A DNA stretch of 64,000 nt from Antedon mediterranea. Its lineage: Eukaryota > Echinodermata > Crinoidea > Comatulida > Antedonidae. The position numbers and the translations under genes are program-made. Each line of letters opens with the position of its first letter. The stretch's first letter is position 1. The stretch is taken from assembly GCF_964355755.1 (NCBI RefSeq), contig NC_092671.1, forward strand, positions 3,235,001 to 3,299,000, given 5' to 3'. This document shows positions 38,201 to 50,830 of this stretch, piece by piece. The notes beneath the pieces were generated by a model. It ran no database searches. It was not told the DNA's origin and saw only the letters and a list, made by a program, of their open reading frames with translations.

Positions 38201-41200
38201 CAACGTAGGTGATTTGATCAATCAAAAACGATAGATTATTCGAACTGTCGGTTGTGATTGGTCAACACGCTTACGTTGTGTCTACATCCTTGCGTTGCGT
38301 CACTATCCATGCTAAGGGGACACCTTTAATGCCAAACAAAGTTCCCTCATTAATAGGAATGTTCACCTACTAAGAGTTGGTCGCAGTGTTACATTATTTC
38401 CCTTCGTTCGTTTTACATGTGTATTAAATAAGGGTGTCGCCTGAATTGGGTCAAATCCCAAATAAACGGCCTTTATAAAACATATTGTTCACTTTGAGCT
38501 AACTATAGGTTACTTTAACATTGTTCCACCAATGTATACACAGTTCCACCCATTTTATAAATAATAGCCATACTAATATCCCTAAATTATTTGTAATTCA
38601 ACTGTGTTAGAACTGTAGTAGATCATGGCACCACGATGTTTACTGAAGTATTGTGGGATTCTATGGGATGGCAATTAAATGTACGTTTTGAGTTCGTAAG
38701 TACCCATTACATGTAAGTACGTATAACTTAATAACCACAAATATAAACCCACGCTCATCTTAAAGCAAATAGGTCTGCTGTCTAAACTATTATAATAGGA
38801 TATACTTACTACGAGAAGTTGATTGACCTGTCAAAGACTGCTCCTAGTACAATTTTCTATAATATTTTTCAATAGTTAGTTCTAGCTTAAGAAACAAATT
38901 TAGGTCTTGTTACTTTTACAACCCATACATGGTCTTACCACAAAGTTAATTTATACCCCTATATACCTTACTTCTTCCAATAATTTTATCCCTTATAACT
39001 TGAAAATGTCTCAGTTTTTGCTTTGTTACTTATGCACACGATTCTCCTTAAAATTTGTTTTTCTTGTATCTTAGGCGAGTTCCGTGATACAGCGGCGCAT
39101 GTTATAACTGTATCATAGGAATTATTGTTAACGTTAAGTTAAGATTGGTAACATGTGACATTGTTTTTTAGAAACTTTCCTATGATACTATAACATTTAA
39201 CTTACTGTGCAGTTTATCTAAAAATATAAGCAAAATTGTCTGTCCATTTACTTCAGGTGAACAAACTGTTGTGACCACTTCGCTAAAGTTTATCAAAATA
39301 TGGACACAGAGTCCTCATGCTTCAGTACTTTCATGAAAAGACCACAAAGAAAAACAGATTTGTTTACTATAGAGGAGCTAATAATCTCTGAATAATGTAG
39401 AAAATGATTAGAAGAAAAAATAGAAATAGTATTAAAATGGTTATAGAGAGAAAAGAACGATATATAGTTGAGAGAAGGAGAAAGAGGAACGTAATCGATA
39501 AGTTTAATAGAAAAGAACAAACTATTACGTAATAATGTTTTTCATAGGGAAATATGTCTTTAACAATCAAATGAATAACGATTCATATACAATATAGAAT
39601 ACAACAGTAAAACTTACGGTAAACGATTATTTGACTTACCTACTAGGCTTATACTTTTTTTATACGACATATTTTGCTTTATCCTTCACACCTTTGGGTT
39701 CTTAATTTACATGAAACAAACTGTTTGTAGTATTTACCAAGTACTTAGTGAGGTAAAGCTGACCTTATAGGGGTTCTATCCCAAATCAAACAATGACATA
39801 AAGGTTTACAAAGGACAAAGGGCGGATTGACATTGCTGGGAAAATATTTTCCTTCATTTTCGTAAGCTCAGCAGAATGCTAAGATATTAGGTAAACATTC
39901 AAATTCTGTTTATCCCAGTCAAATTCGCTATTTCCAAAGTTTGGGTCATGTAGGCCAGGCCTAGAGTGTTGGCAATTATGTAATAACCGTGTATACTATA
40001 TAACTTCATAATGTTTGTATTCAATGAAATTTATCTAATTTTCTTCTGAATTTAGTACCGATGTATTAAGTGAAAATATTTGCAAAATTGTTGTTTCAAA
40101 TATATAGAGATACGCAAGACATTCTGAAAGTGCTAGATTGTAGGCCTATAGAGATACGCAAGACATTCTGAAAGTGCTAGGTTGTAGGCATATATCCTAT
40201 TTATGGTATTAGAGTACTTGTAATTATCACATACTCAATAACATAGAATGAATGTTTTAAAAACGATAACATTAATGTTACAAGTTGTATCTGTTTCTTT
40301 TTGTATAGCTAAGTAACCTGGTAGTGAAGGAACCGTTTTTGGAGATATGTGTCTTTTCCTCATATAAACTCTGAACCATTAACGTCTGTTCAAGCACTTA
40401 TACCCTACTCATAAACAAAAACACTTAATTCCAAAATTCTATTTTTGACCAACAAGTAAACCACTAACTGGCAAAAGCTAAGAAATCCTATCAAATAACC
40501 TCAAGATAATAGTGTCGCAAGTATGCAAATATTAGCCAAGTACTAAGTTATGACCGCGGGAAAAATGGTGATTTTTACTGCCTAACTATATTTGACTACG
40601 GATTTTCTTTTTGAATGAGTCTATCAAAGTGTCTAATCGCTAACCTTATAACCTAACTTCTTTGAATGCAGTCCTTAACTCTTTGACATGTCATATTCGT
40701 AAGACTTTATTACTGCTGTTTAGTGGTAGATTTATTTTTAACCATATAAGTAATGGGTTCCTAGGCAGAGAAAACACCTCAGAATACTCTACCTTGGGTT
40801 TGCATTGCTTGCAGCGACGGTCCCGTGGCAGAGAAAACACCTCAGAATACGTCAGATTTACCATGCTTACAGCGACGGTCCCGAGGCAGAGAAAACACCT
40901 CAGAATACGTCAGGTTTACCATGCTTACAGCGACGGTCCCGAGGCAGAGAAAACACCTCAGAATACGTCAGGTTTACCATGCTTACAGCGACGGTCCCGA
41001 GGCAAAGAAAACACCTCAGAATACGTCAGGTTTACCATGCTTACAGCGACGGTCCCTACCTCAAAATATCTCGGATTTTACCAAAGAGTTTTTAAATGTT
41101 TAAATTTTCACCAATGCCTAGGCAGAGAAAACACCTCGGTTTTACAATGATGGTCCGAAGGAATTTGCTTTTGCTTTATCTTTGCCACAACTCCATCCTT

Positions 41201-43581
41201 GCCATATCATGAGCTTGGCCTAATTGTATAACAAAGCTAACGTTAAAATGATCGGGAAATGGAAATGAAGTTGTTATTCATATAATTAGAAATATAACAA
41301 TATGTTATAGGTGAATTTAAAATTAATTTGGTAAATTCATTATTAATTTAATAAGTAAACATCCAACCGAGCCTCGAACTCGAAATAATGCGCAGAAATC
41401 TATATTTTTAATAAATAAAAATCTCTATAAATTATGTATTGTTAACTAAAAGGTGGAAACTTGAAATTGTAGAGCGCGACATACTGAAACAAATGATGAA
41501 TTTATCACAAAAAAACCACAAACTTTAACTGCTTTATGTGATACAAGAATTGGACAATGCTCTAATTTATACTGAGACAAAAACGAAATAAATTGCTTAT
41601 TCATCAATCTAATAAAATGTCCTTTAGTTGACACTGTCTTGAGTCATATATATTGGATTTTTTTTCCATTTGAAACCATTTATACAATAATTCGTTATGT
41701 TCACGTTAAGTGCGAATTTCCGTTCGTCTATCCCAATGTTTAAGCAAGTTGCTCATCTTTAATTCACCGCAAGAAAATAAGTCCCTATAGCATATATCTT
41801 GGTACTTGGTGCGTAGATATCTTTGCAGTTTATTAGCAAGATATATACTGAAATTGAGAATAAAGTAATAGGCCTCCTAATAATGCAAATTACTTAATTT
41901 GAATTGGCACCCGATTCTCAGTGCTGTATCTCCAAAATAATATTATCCTGTCTCAGAAACAGTCGTAATACAGCATATCATGTGTATCACATGTGATTCC
42001 TGTATAATGCAATTTTAGATTAATGGTTAAGTTATGGTTTATGTTATACATTTAAAACCCATGTGGAGCTGTATCATGGTATTTTCCATGATAAAGTACT
42101 AATTTAGATAAAGTACCTAGAAATGAATTACAGGACATGTATACGAATGTAATAAAATAATACTGATAATCATAATGTAACCATATAAACCAAAATATGT
42201 TAATAATGAAATCATAAATTTCTATTTTTAAATACAAAATATACGGTTAATGCATTAATTTTGCCGGTTAATTTATGTATACACAATAGTGTGAGATCGT
42301 GTGTAAAACAAGCAAATGACTCGTGTTAAACAATATCAGTTATATTATTTTAAATGTATAATATCTATTATACAGGTGTATATATTGTTGGTGTAAGTAT
42401 TGTAAATATTTAGTTTATCAAAGTTAAATAATTGGAGTTAAAATAATAGTCAATTATACTATTGTGCGGTTTTTTCTTATTCTCGTAGATATTCTCATCT
42501 TCATCGTTTTATAAATAATTCAATTCATTTCCAGTCTATCTCTAAGCGGTGTTTTAGAGTTGTCTATGCCTGTCTATGTGTATAATATTTCACAAAATTT
42601 CACAGCCAAAGAGAAGCTCGAAACCGGGCATAATATTTTATTTTTACTTTACTGCACATCCCTAAAGCTATGTATCATAGTGTACCGTATATAGGAATTT
42701 ATGTTTAGCGGAACAGTAATTAGAACACATTGCCAATATTATATTTAATGTTTCTCAGTTTCTGTCATCATTATTCCTAAACCATTGAAATGCATTACTG
42801 TGATTATTTAAAATTGGGTTGGTTTATATTTGGTTTTGTAAAAGAGTAGGCCTATTTCAATAACAGTGCACGATTCTTAGTCTTAGCATGGAGAAATAAG
42901 TTAGTTAATAACTTATTTCTCCATGGTCTTAGCAAATATTGATGACAATTGTAATAGCTAAACAATTGAATATAAAAACATGGTAGGATGAAATTACAGC
43001 ATGTTATAGAATAACAGTTTGTTTTTGGTCAGAAGTTTTCTATTAGTTGCGTGTATGTGTAACGTGGTATATGCCTTGTGCAGTTTCATTGATTCTCGTT
43101 GTATGCTTGTAGGACAATGTGCATGTACAAGAGTAGGCCCTAATTGTGAAATGCATATCCAGGTCTTTCTAAGCCTACAATTCAATAGGCATATAAGTGT
43201 AAAGCCCAGACATATATCGTTTGCTAATAAACTTAGGCTACAAATTAGATAAGAGAAATGATAATATACCTGTGTCATTATCTGATCGGCGCCTGTGTCT
43301 TCTTCATCTTTGAACTCAATATCTGTATTGACATTTTTAGTGAGCTCATTGAAAGCGGCGTCATCCCGATAAATCCTACCCTCGGCTTCTCCACTTGCAG
43401 GCACTTTGCATTCAGAAATACTGGGAACGTATTCTCTATAGTTGAGGGGTCTCAGCGGTTCCTGTCCCCTACTGCTACCACCAGGCCGGCTTGGAGAGCA
43501 CGCAAAAGTTACCCCAACAAAAACGATATAAACGAACAAATGGTATAGTTTCCTATGTTTTCTCATCGTGTATGTTTCCAA
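32213..43581 (-). CDS. hh: Hedgehog signalling protein
   Basis: Three exons on the minus strand: 43581-43270, 33801-33534 and 32880-32213, 1248 nt, 415 residues. Both introns sit where hedgehog introns usually do (after MTQ, and near the end of the signalling domain). Residues 1-27 are a signal peptide; Cys28 is the expected palmitoylation site. The N-terminal signalling domain keeps calcium-site residues ([19 protein letters not shown]) and zinc-site His/Asp/His ([17 protein letters not shown]). The Hint autoprocessing domain starts at GG|CF (Gly203/Cys204), where cleavage and cholesterol attachment occur, and has TAEH as the conserved TxxH. Odd points: the mature N-terminus is CSPSRPGG rather than CGPGRG; the usual Cys of the ASCYA motif is Ser (SSYAL); the zinc-side second His of AHIH is Tyr. 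The start could also be Met6 (43566). Confidence 0.95.
35130..35288. mobile_element. MITE family B, copy 1
   Basis: Starts ttggttcccacac and ends gtgggaacagagttt (inverted). The interior is an imperfect hairpin with gtaagcgcaacgcaa on one arm and tgattggtcaaatcac, ttgcgtt.. on the other. Related copies lie at 36672-36800, 36810-36933, 38175-38312, 56550-56655, 61994-62130 and 63529-63676. No coding sequence. Confidence 0.65.
36672..36933. mobile_element. MITE family B, copies 2 and 3 side by side
   Basis: Two family B elements in tandem: 36672-36800 (aagcttagttcccact ... ttgcgttgcgcttacgtcc) and 36810-36933 (ttggttcccagtag ... gtagtgggaaccaagctt). Copy 3 keeps both inverted ends (ttggttccca / gggaaccaa); copy 2 lacks its right end. 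They lie in hedgehog intron 1. Confidence 0.6.
38175..38445. mobile_element. MITE family B copy 4 followed by family C copy 2
   Basis: 38175-38312 shares gcgcaacgtaggtgatttga and gttgtgattggtcaacacgc with the other B copies but has lost the gggaacc ends. It is followed at 38313-38445 by a segment matching the repeat at 17107-17270 (aaggggacacc ... cccttcgttcgtttta ... ataagggtgtcgcc). Confidence 0.5.
40090..40190. repeat. Tandem duplication of a segment of about 50 bp
   Basis: The stretch tatagagatacgcaagacat ... gtgctagRttgtaggc occurs twice in a row with one or two differences. Lies in hedgehog intron 1. Confidence 0.85.
40763..41150. repeat. 58-bp minisatellite (ggcagagaaaacacctcaga unit)
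   Basis: Five tandem copies of a 58-bp unit that ends with tacagcgacggtcccg, at 40763-41056, plus a degraded copy at 41119-41150. Because 58 is not a multiple of three, each plus-strand frame is cycled and three overlapping open frames appear; they are artefacts. Lies in hedgehog intron 1. Confidence 0.85.
42450..42620. repeat. Dispersed repeat shared with 60575-60690
   Basis: Both regions share tcttattctc.tagat.t, tcatctt.atcgttt, aaataatt.aatt and a gcggt near the end, in the same order. The distant copy is in intron 1 of the P450 gene next to a Penelope-like segment, so both may be pieces of one retroelement. Confidence 0.4.
42887..42925. repeat. Perfect hairpin, 17-bp arms and 5-nt loop
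   Basis: catggagaaataagtta at 42887-42903 is followed by loop gttaa and by its exact reverse complement at 42909-42925. It lies 345 bp inside the 5' end of hedgehog intron 1. It could be the core of a small MITE or a structured RNA element. Confidence 0.8.
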
Positions 43582-44224
43582 TGAAAAGTTGTAGATGTCC
43601 CAAAGTCAAGCTTATAATAAACTATTACAAACCAAGTTGGTTTTTAACGGTACTTTTCAATCTTCCAAAATGTGGAATCAACAAGTGGTTATAAACTTCC
43701 GCTCTGATTTAATCGATGAATGAAGTTATCACGATACCAGAACTACCCAGTTCCGTGTCAGTAACAGCAGAACAGAACACTCACCAGTCAAATGTACAAA
43801 TGGAAATTGTCAACAAACTCTCTTATTTAATATATTGATAGTTTAGCTTTGAGATAATAGCAACTGGACTCTATTGTTTAATACGGACTTTTCATTGGTC
43901 TATACTATGTGACGTATACTAGTATACTGCTGCAACCATGTTTCCACAATGAAACGGGCAAACAACGTACACAATATTAGAACACGTTTCACCTTTTCCA
44001 AGATCTAAATCAAAGATAAAATAATATATTGTTAATATAATAAATATTATCTAATATTTTCTATAAAAAGAAGAATGTTTTTAATTCTATTTCGGCCACG
44101 CCTATTTATTATTCTATTGATTTAGTGTTATAATGAAATGTGAAGATATTGCGCGTGTATTTTGTGACGTACTTTTTTATAATTAGAGTTATATATTTTT
44201 TTAACAAAGTGATCAAGAACATTT

Positions 44225-44463
44225 GGTTAAAACTTCGTATTTAACCAATATTAATAGATGTTATTCTATACGAATTTCCCACGATAATGTTTTCTTTTTA
44301 AAATAATAATTTCGATAATTTAAACAATTAAACGTTTGAAATATTTTGGTGTATGTACAAAACAAGGTTATAACCAATAGATGTCATTCTATTGCGAATT
44401 TCCCACAATAATGTTTTATTTGAACAATAATAATTTCAATAATTAAACAAATTAAAAGTTGTG
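44225..44463. repeat. Imperfect tandem duplication, about 110 bp each
   Basis: Two neighbouring segments share ccaatagatgtYattctat, cgaatttcccacRataatgt and ataataatttcRataatt. They differ at many sites, so the duplication is not recent. Confidence 0.7.
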
Positions 44464-47400
44464 TGGTATATGTCACAAAGTTACCATTTGATAAGTAGGC
44501 CTACCATATCAAATTTATTTATAAAGTATTAATTGTTATATAACTTAATACGATATGGCGATAGAGTAAACACATAAATCACATATTCGTAATCCCGCAA
44601 CAAGTGATTGAAATGGTTATTGTTTTCTCAGGTTTAATCTCACTAAGCTCATTAAAGTTGATGATTATTGGTTTAATCGTGGTTTCAATTTTGGCGGATA
44701 TAATATATAATTTAAATATAAATGTGTAAGATAGTGGTTGTGGAATTTTTAGGAACTCGCTTGTTTTAAAGAAAATATTAAAATTTGATCGACATACAAA
44801 ACAAACAAAAATACGTAGTTTAAACATGTTTCTGGTAAAATGGAACCGTTTATTTGGTCTTGTTTAACAAATTGAAAACATTATTATTGTTGTTTATATG
44901 TTTTGGCAAAATTGAATGATTTTATTAAAACTACAAAATGGCCTATTCATATTTCGATTTTATACGTCCATATTTTTTCATTTTGTTTGGGGAACAATAC
45001 ATCTTTAATAAAAAAAACCTAAAATAATTTTTAAAAAGGAGAATTTTATAATTAGGCTAAACTGCTTTTTTAAAATTTCTTCGCTTCATAAAAGGTGAAT
45101 ATATTTATTTGTATTTTATGGAAAGACACTACATTGACAACATTTCTTCTTTATATGAAAATTTTGTTTCATACCTTTACATAAAAGTAAACATTTATGG
45201 AATTAACAACTTGTTGTGATGCTAAATGTACCGTGTGCCAATCAATTCTGTTATCACAAACTAATGTATGCCTAAAGAACAAAAACACTTTCTTTCAAAT
45301 ACACTTGATAGAAAAAAAAAGGAAATGCTTGGCGGTAAATAATTGTTTGAAGATCTTTACTTGGCCTTGAATTTCACCTTCATATTACCGGAAATGAAGC
45401 CAGCAATTGACATGTATTAAAGCATTAGAAATAAGCTGGTGTGGAATGGCAATGCCTGCAGCTTACACTCGGCTTGTCCACAAGAAAACAATTAATTTGT
45501 TTTTTTAACAACATGCCAATCAAGATATTGATACCAAATCAATTAAAAGATGAACAATATTGGAAAATGATTGACAATAATGATTGAGTGATATTGGTGG
45601 CATATTGGAAATCTGCCACAAAACGCAAGTCAACGACTGATAATCAGTCTAATGGTCCAAAACTTACTGTTCATAATTTGAATGAAATAGCGATTCGGTG
45701 CTTGTCAACACGTTTGTTACAGCATGTAAATACCTTGTTTCTTTACACTGTGAGAGTATTAAGAGTGTAAAAATATGTTGTGATTTGTAAAAGTGACAGG
45801 ATCTAAGCAAACACAAACGGTATATTAAAGTTATGCGAATAAAAGTAATTGACATGTCCAAAAAGTTTAATTTCATGAAAACTTTCTTCAATCCAGAAAA
45901 TGCAGTGAATTTCTATTACAATATAACAAAGATGTTTTTAATTAATTACGAACTTTAAATCTATATAGGCCTAATTAATTAATTTTTGTATGTAAAATGT
46001 ATTCATGTTGTCATCATTTTTTTTGTAAAGAAACAGCAAAACCAATGTGTAAGAAAAATTTACTTATTCTCTAAAAACATCTCTTTTTTTCTGAAATTAA
46101 ATTATTGTACCAAATATGTTGTCAGAGGTACTATGTAAATAATGGTGACATAGAGAAACAGCCAATCAGATAGAATAACTTATACGAAGTTTAGAAACTT
46201 TTCAATTCGTAGACAGCAAAACCTAATTTTAAATCAAAATGCTTTTTTAAAATCAGAATTTATTTATTATTATTATTGTTTATATTTTATTAGAATTTAT
46301 TAAACATTTTCAAGCAAAGAATTACAAAACTTCTCCTGAAAAATTATGTTTTGTGAAGATTTTTGAAAGAATAGAGGCGAAAATTTACTTTCACTTGTAA
46401 AGAAAAGCACTATAACATTTTGGACCTCTCAACGGATACCGATGATACATAATTCAACATAAGATAGGATATGATATTGTCGGCACGTAAATCTCTTATG
46501 AAAATGAATTTCAGAACGCAAGAAACTTTTGATAAAACTCATTCACTAAGGTGCTTGAAAACGTGATGGATAATAAGGTGTTACCACTTACAGTCCTTGA
46601 AAATCCCACAAAATTCGTGCCTTTTTAGCAATGTTTTACTAGCGATTACAGTAGAAACTTATAGTGTATTTGCCTATAATAAGTCTTGCAATTATCTTAA
46701 TCCGGTTAGTTATACAAATACCACGTTTAGGCAAGTAAGCTTTACTACTCTAAGGGAAAAGTTAGCCACAACCGGGTAAATATCTTACAAAAGTGATACT
46801 ATATCTGTCTAGCCATCTTATTGAAATTGACACTTTTATTAATACCATTAATACTTTTAAACTTCATAGTTGATGTATTATTACTATTTTTATCCTCATC
46901 ATCGACTATTTTTATTTATAATTATTTATTATTCACACAACTTAGTATACCAAGCCAGTTAAAGAAAGTTTAAAGTTGTTAAAATCTGTCCATATGATAA
47001 TATATTACTCGTCCAGATTTGAACCCAGTAACGTGGACTTGTAGGTGAGCACATAATCATCAAGATATCTTTGACATTATGATCTGAAATTATTTTGATA
47101 ACTACTTCCATATACATTTTATATATTTGTCTTCACAAGTTGCCCTGGGGTCTTCAGGTCTTTCCGGATTTCGTGCAAATTTCTGTGGCATTCTTAAAGT
47201 CAATATTTGCATTGGTAGAAAATGGCGACAAGACTATGTAGTGTATTGAAGATGGAATGCCTAAAATCGTCAGTACTATTGTCAGAATGTCGATCAAGAA
47301 ATTCCCATGGTACCCTTTCAGACCTAAGGCGCTCTAGCAAGTTGCCTATTTACACGCAAACGATTAGCAGAGTACTTTCAATGATCTAAATACATAGAGC

Positions 47401-47575
47401 CAATTTTAAGGAAATTGGTAGTTAACTTTAGAATTCAGTTTCCACTATCGCTTACATGAATTAAATAACTATATATTACCTCTGATAGTTTAAGTTAACA
47501 TGAACTAACCTCTCGTAGGCCTATATGTATTATGTACAGGCATAAGGAATCAAATAGGCTACATAATCTGCAACT

Positions 47576-47830
47576 TTGTCATCCTTTCATCACCGGTCGT
47601 CGTCGTTCATTACCGGTCTTTGTCGATCATTATTGGTCGTCGTTTATCACGTCCAGTCTTCGTTCTCGCCAGTAGTCGTCATTTATCACCGGTCGTCGTC
47701 GTTCATCACCAGTCATTGTTTATTATCGGTTGTCGTCATCCTTCGCAAGTCATTGTCATTCATCACCGGTCGTCGTCGTTCATCAACGGTCGTTTGTCGT
47801 TCTTCATCATTCGGTCGCCGTTATCGCTCA
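47576..47830. repeat. Degenerate minisatellite (catcaccggtcgtcgtcgtt)
   Basis: About ten to twelve degenerate copies of a 20-24-bp unit rich in cgtcgt and caccggt. Open frames over it have Ser/Phe/Val-rich repetitive peptides with no domain and are taken as artefacts. Confidence 0.75.
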
Positions 47831-49619
47831 ACACTATAAACCAGTTATATAGCCTTAGTAAAGAGACATGTTACAGTTCATTATGATATATTTTAACGAA
47901 TCTCTCTTTAAAGTGTAAACAGTTTCTGTTTGACATATTTTGTCATTGTTACCGTGTACTTGTGGCTGGGATATATGTCTGTCTGTATTGTCTTCCCGAA
48001 CGTAATTTGCCAAGAGCAGGATAACCCCAACAAAATGATTTCTTTCGGTAAATATTTGTTTATTCTCCCTTGACAGTACAGACGACGGAACTTCACCAGG
48101 CCTAACAATTCACTTATCGAAGTCTCTCAATACCTTTTAATCGTGGCGATTTATATAGAAACTTAGATCAGAATAACAAAATTCAAATACGATTTTAGAT
48201 TTTTGCAATGACTTTTCGGTTTTGTCAGTTGGACCTTTGTCTGTGGATGGTTTTACGATTTGTTTGTTTTACGTGGGAGCTATGAACTAAAACGCGTTTC
48301 TTTTTAGTCCTCCAGTTAAGTTAAGTTAAGTTAAGTCAAATAAAGATTTACTTGAGAATCAATAAAAACCATAAATACCATTCTATCAAATAGAAAACGA
48401 CGTAATGTTTGCATTTATGCTTTTATTCAAAAAGCTAAAACAACTATGATTAATTTCAATAAAAATCCCATCTGTATTGAAAAACATTTTATTCGTAAAC
48501 AATTAATAATTCTCAATATAATTAGAATCTGAAGTAAGCAATTCAAGTACAGTTCCCAATTATTCTTTATTACATTCATTATAGATTTGTTGAATAAACT
48601 TGAGACAATAAAGTTGCTTTGCAGGACTTACTCGTTGTACACCCACGTTACTTAAACAAACGTTTAATGCTAATATTAGTGTAATCTCAACTTTAACAAA
48701 ACAACATTAATCATGAAATTGCCAAGCGGTACAGATAAATTTATTGTACAACATTTTAGAAAACCAAAATATATAATTTTCAAATAATATATGAAGCACC
48801 ATAATATTTTTGGGTTTGTATCATTATCAGCAATTTATTTGAAGCATCTAGATAATTCATTGATTTTACAACCAGACTAAAACATAATAATAAGTTGACA
48901 ATAGAAAAAAGTAAATTCTGTACGGAACCTATGGAACGCCGTTTTCGCAAGTTTTGGCAATGATTAAAATTACATTGAGGATGAAAATTGTATCGATGCG
49001 GCGTTCCATATAGGCCTATTGGTACGTACCCGAAAGCAAGTAATTAGGAATTTCACTCTTTTACAGGTCAAAGAAAGACCAGAAGTTATAGACTTAATTG
49101 AAACAAAAATCTGTTGTAGACTAATTCAAAAGCCACATAAAAAAAAACAAATAAACCTTACCTCACTTCCGTAAAGTTTTTTATAGTAAAAACACGATTA
49201 TAAATGAAAACCCCAACATAATTGAACAACAACTTAAAAAGACTTCATCAAAATATGTTTTTATCTAAAATGTCTATAGTTAAATAGCCACGCGAGCTGA
49301 CCACTTTACAACCGAACAAATCCCAACCACTATTCCATAACAATACAATGTTTGTTTTACTTTGTCTTAAGTTTCCTTCTTTAAACCAAATGAATAAAGA
49401 TCAACAACTTGCGGTATCGCATTGATATTGAGCGGCCAAGTATGTACTGTTTTAACTTGGCCATACACACGAGTATCGTAATTCGTATTTTCAATTGATC
49501 GTTATTTTATATCGTATATACTTTGGGTTGAAATACAAACTACAGAACAAAACTTCAGGTTTAGTTACCTGTCACGTGGATACACCGATATGAGGTTATT
49601 TTTAAAGTTATGTGCGCTT

Positions 49620-50830
49620 CATAAGTGATGTAAAGTAAAGTAATGTGACGTAAAGTAATGTGACGTAAAGTAATGTAATGTAAAGTAATATGATGTAAAG
49701 TAATGTGATGTAAAGTAATGTGATGTAAAGTAATGTGATGTAAAGTGATTAAAGTAATGTGATGTAAAGTAATGTGATGTAAAGTAATGTGATGTAAAGT
49801 GATGTAAAGTAATGTGATGTAAAGTAATGTAATGTAAAGCAATGTGATGTAAAGTAATGTAATGTAAAGCAATGTGATGTAAAGTAATGTATGTGATGTA
49901 AAGTAATGTGATGTAAAGTAATGTGATGTAAAGTAATATGATGTAAAGTAATGTAATGTAAAGCAATGTAATGTAAAGTAATGTGATGTAAAGTAATGTA
50001 ATGTAAAGTAATATGATGTAAAGTAATGTGATGTAAAGTAATGTAATGTAAAGCATTGTGATGTAAAGTGATGTAAAGTAAAGTAATGTGACGTAAAATA
50101 ATGTGATGTAAAGTAATGTAATGTAAAGTAATATGATGTAAAGTAATGTGATGTAAAGTAATGTGATATAAAGTAATGTGATGTAAAGTAATGTGATGTA
50201 AAGTAATGTAATGTAAAGTAATGTGATGTAAAGTAATGTGATATAAAGTAATGTGATGTAAAGTAATGTGATGTAAAGTAATGTGATGTAAAGTAATGTG
50301 ATGTAAAGTAATGTGATGTAAAGTAATGTAATGTAAAGTAATGTGATGTAAAGTAATGTGATATAAAGTAATGTGATGTAAAGTAATGTGATGTAAAGTA
50401 ATGTGATGTAAAGTAATGTGATGTAAAGTAATGTGATGTAAAGTAATGTGATGTAAAGTAATGTGATGTAAAGTAATGTGATGTAAAGTGATTAAAGTAA
50501 TGTGATGTAAAGTAATGTGATGTAAAGTAATGTGATGTAAAGTGATGTAAAGTAATGTGATGTAAAGTAATGTAATGTAAAGCAATGTAATGTAAAGTAA
50601 TGTGATGTAAAGTAATGTAATGTAAAGTAATGTATGTGATGTAAAGTAATGTGATGTAAAGTAATGTGATGTAAAGTAATATGATGTAAAGTAATGTAAT
50701 GTAAAGCAATGTAATGTAAAGTAATGTGATGTAAAGTAATGTGATGAAATGTAATGTAATGTAAAGTAATGCAAAGTAATGTGATGTAAGTACAGTAATG
50801 TGATGTAAAGTAATGTAATGTGATGTAAAT
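49620..50830. repeat. 15-bp satellite (taatgtgatgtaaag)n, about 1.2 kb
   Basis: About 80 copies of a 15-bp unit with variants gtaatgtaatgtaaag, acgtaaag and a few shortened units (gatgtaaagtgattaaag). Larger blocks also recur: the run with gtgattaaagtaatgtgatg at about 49745 appears again at about 50488. The unit is a multiple of three with no stop in minus frames, which creates long YFTSH or TLHHI peptides that are not genes. Confidence 0.95.

Larger units (their letters stand above)
33802..43269 (-). other. Hedgehog intron 1 (9.5 kb)
   Basis: No additional exon was found. It carries MITE family B copies (35130-35288, 36672-36800, 36810-36933, 38175-38312), a family C copy (38313-38445), tandem repeats at 40090-40190 and 40763-41150, a dispersed segment at 42450-42620 similar to 60575-60690, and a perfect hairpin at 42887-42925. 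Long first introns of developmental genes often hold enhancers; none can be identified here without conservation data. Confidence 0.55.

Noticed and set aside
40662-41150. 162-codon ORF as a real protein
   Set aside because: Spans the 58-bp minisatellite; two other frames give equally long ORFs.
43019-43694. Plus-strand ORFs opposite the first hedgehog exon
   Set aside because: Antisense shadows of a well-supported coding exon.
47576-47886. Two overlapping Ser/Phe-rich ORFs
   Set aside because: Artefacts of a degenerate cgtcgt-rich minisatellite.
49561-50774. Minus-strand ORFs up to 382 codons with TLHHI or YFTSH repeats
   Set aside because: Translation of a 15-bp satellite; no start context, domain or splice support.
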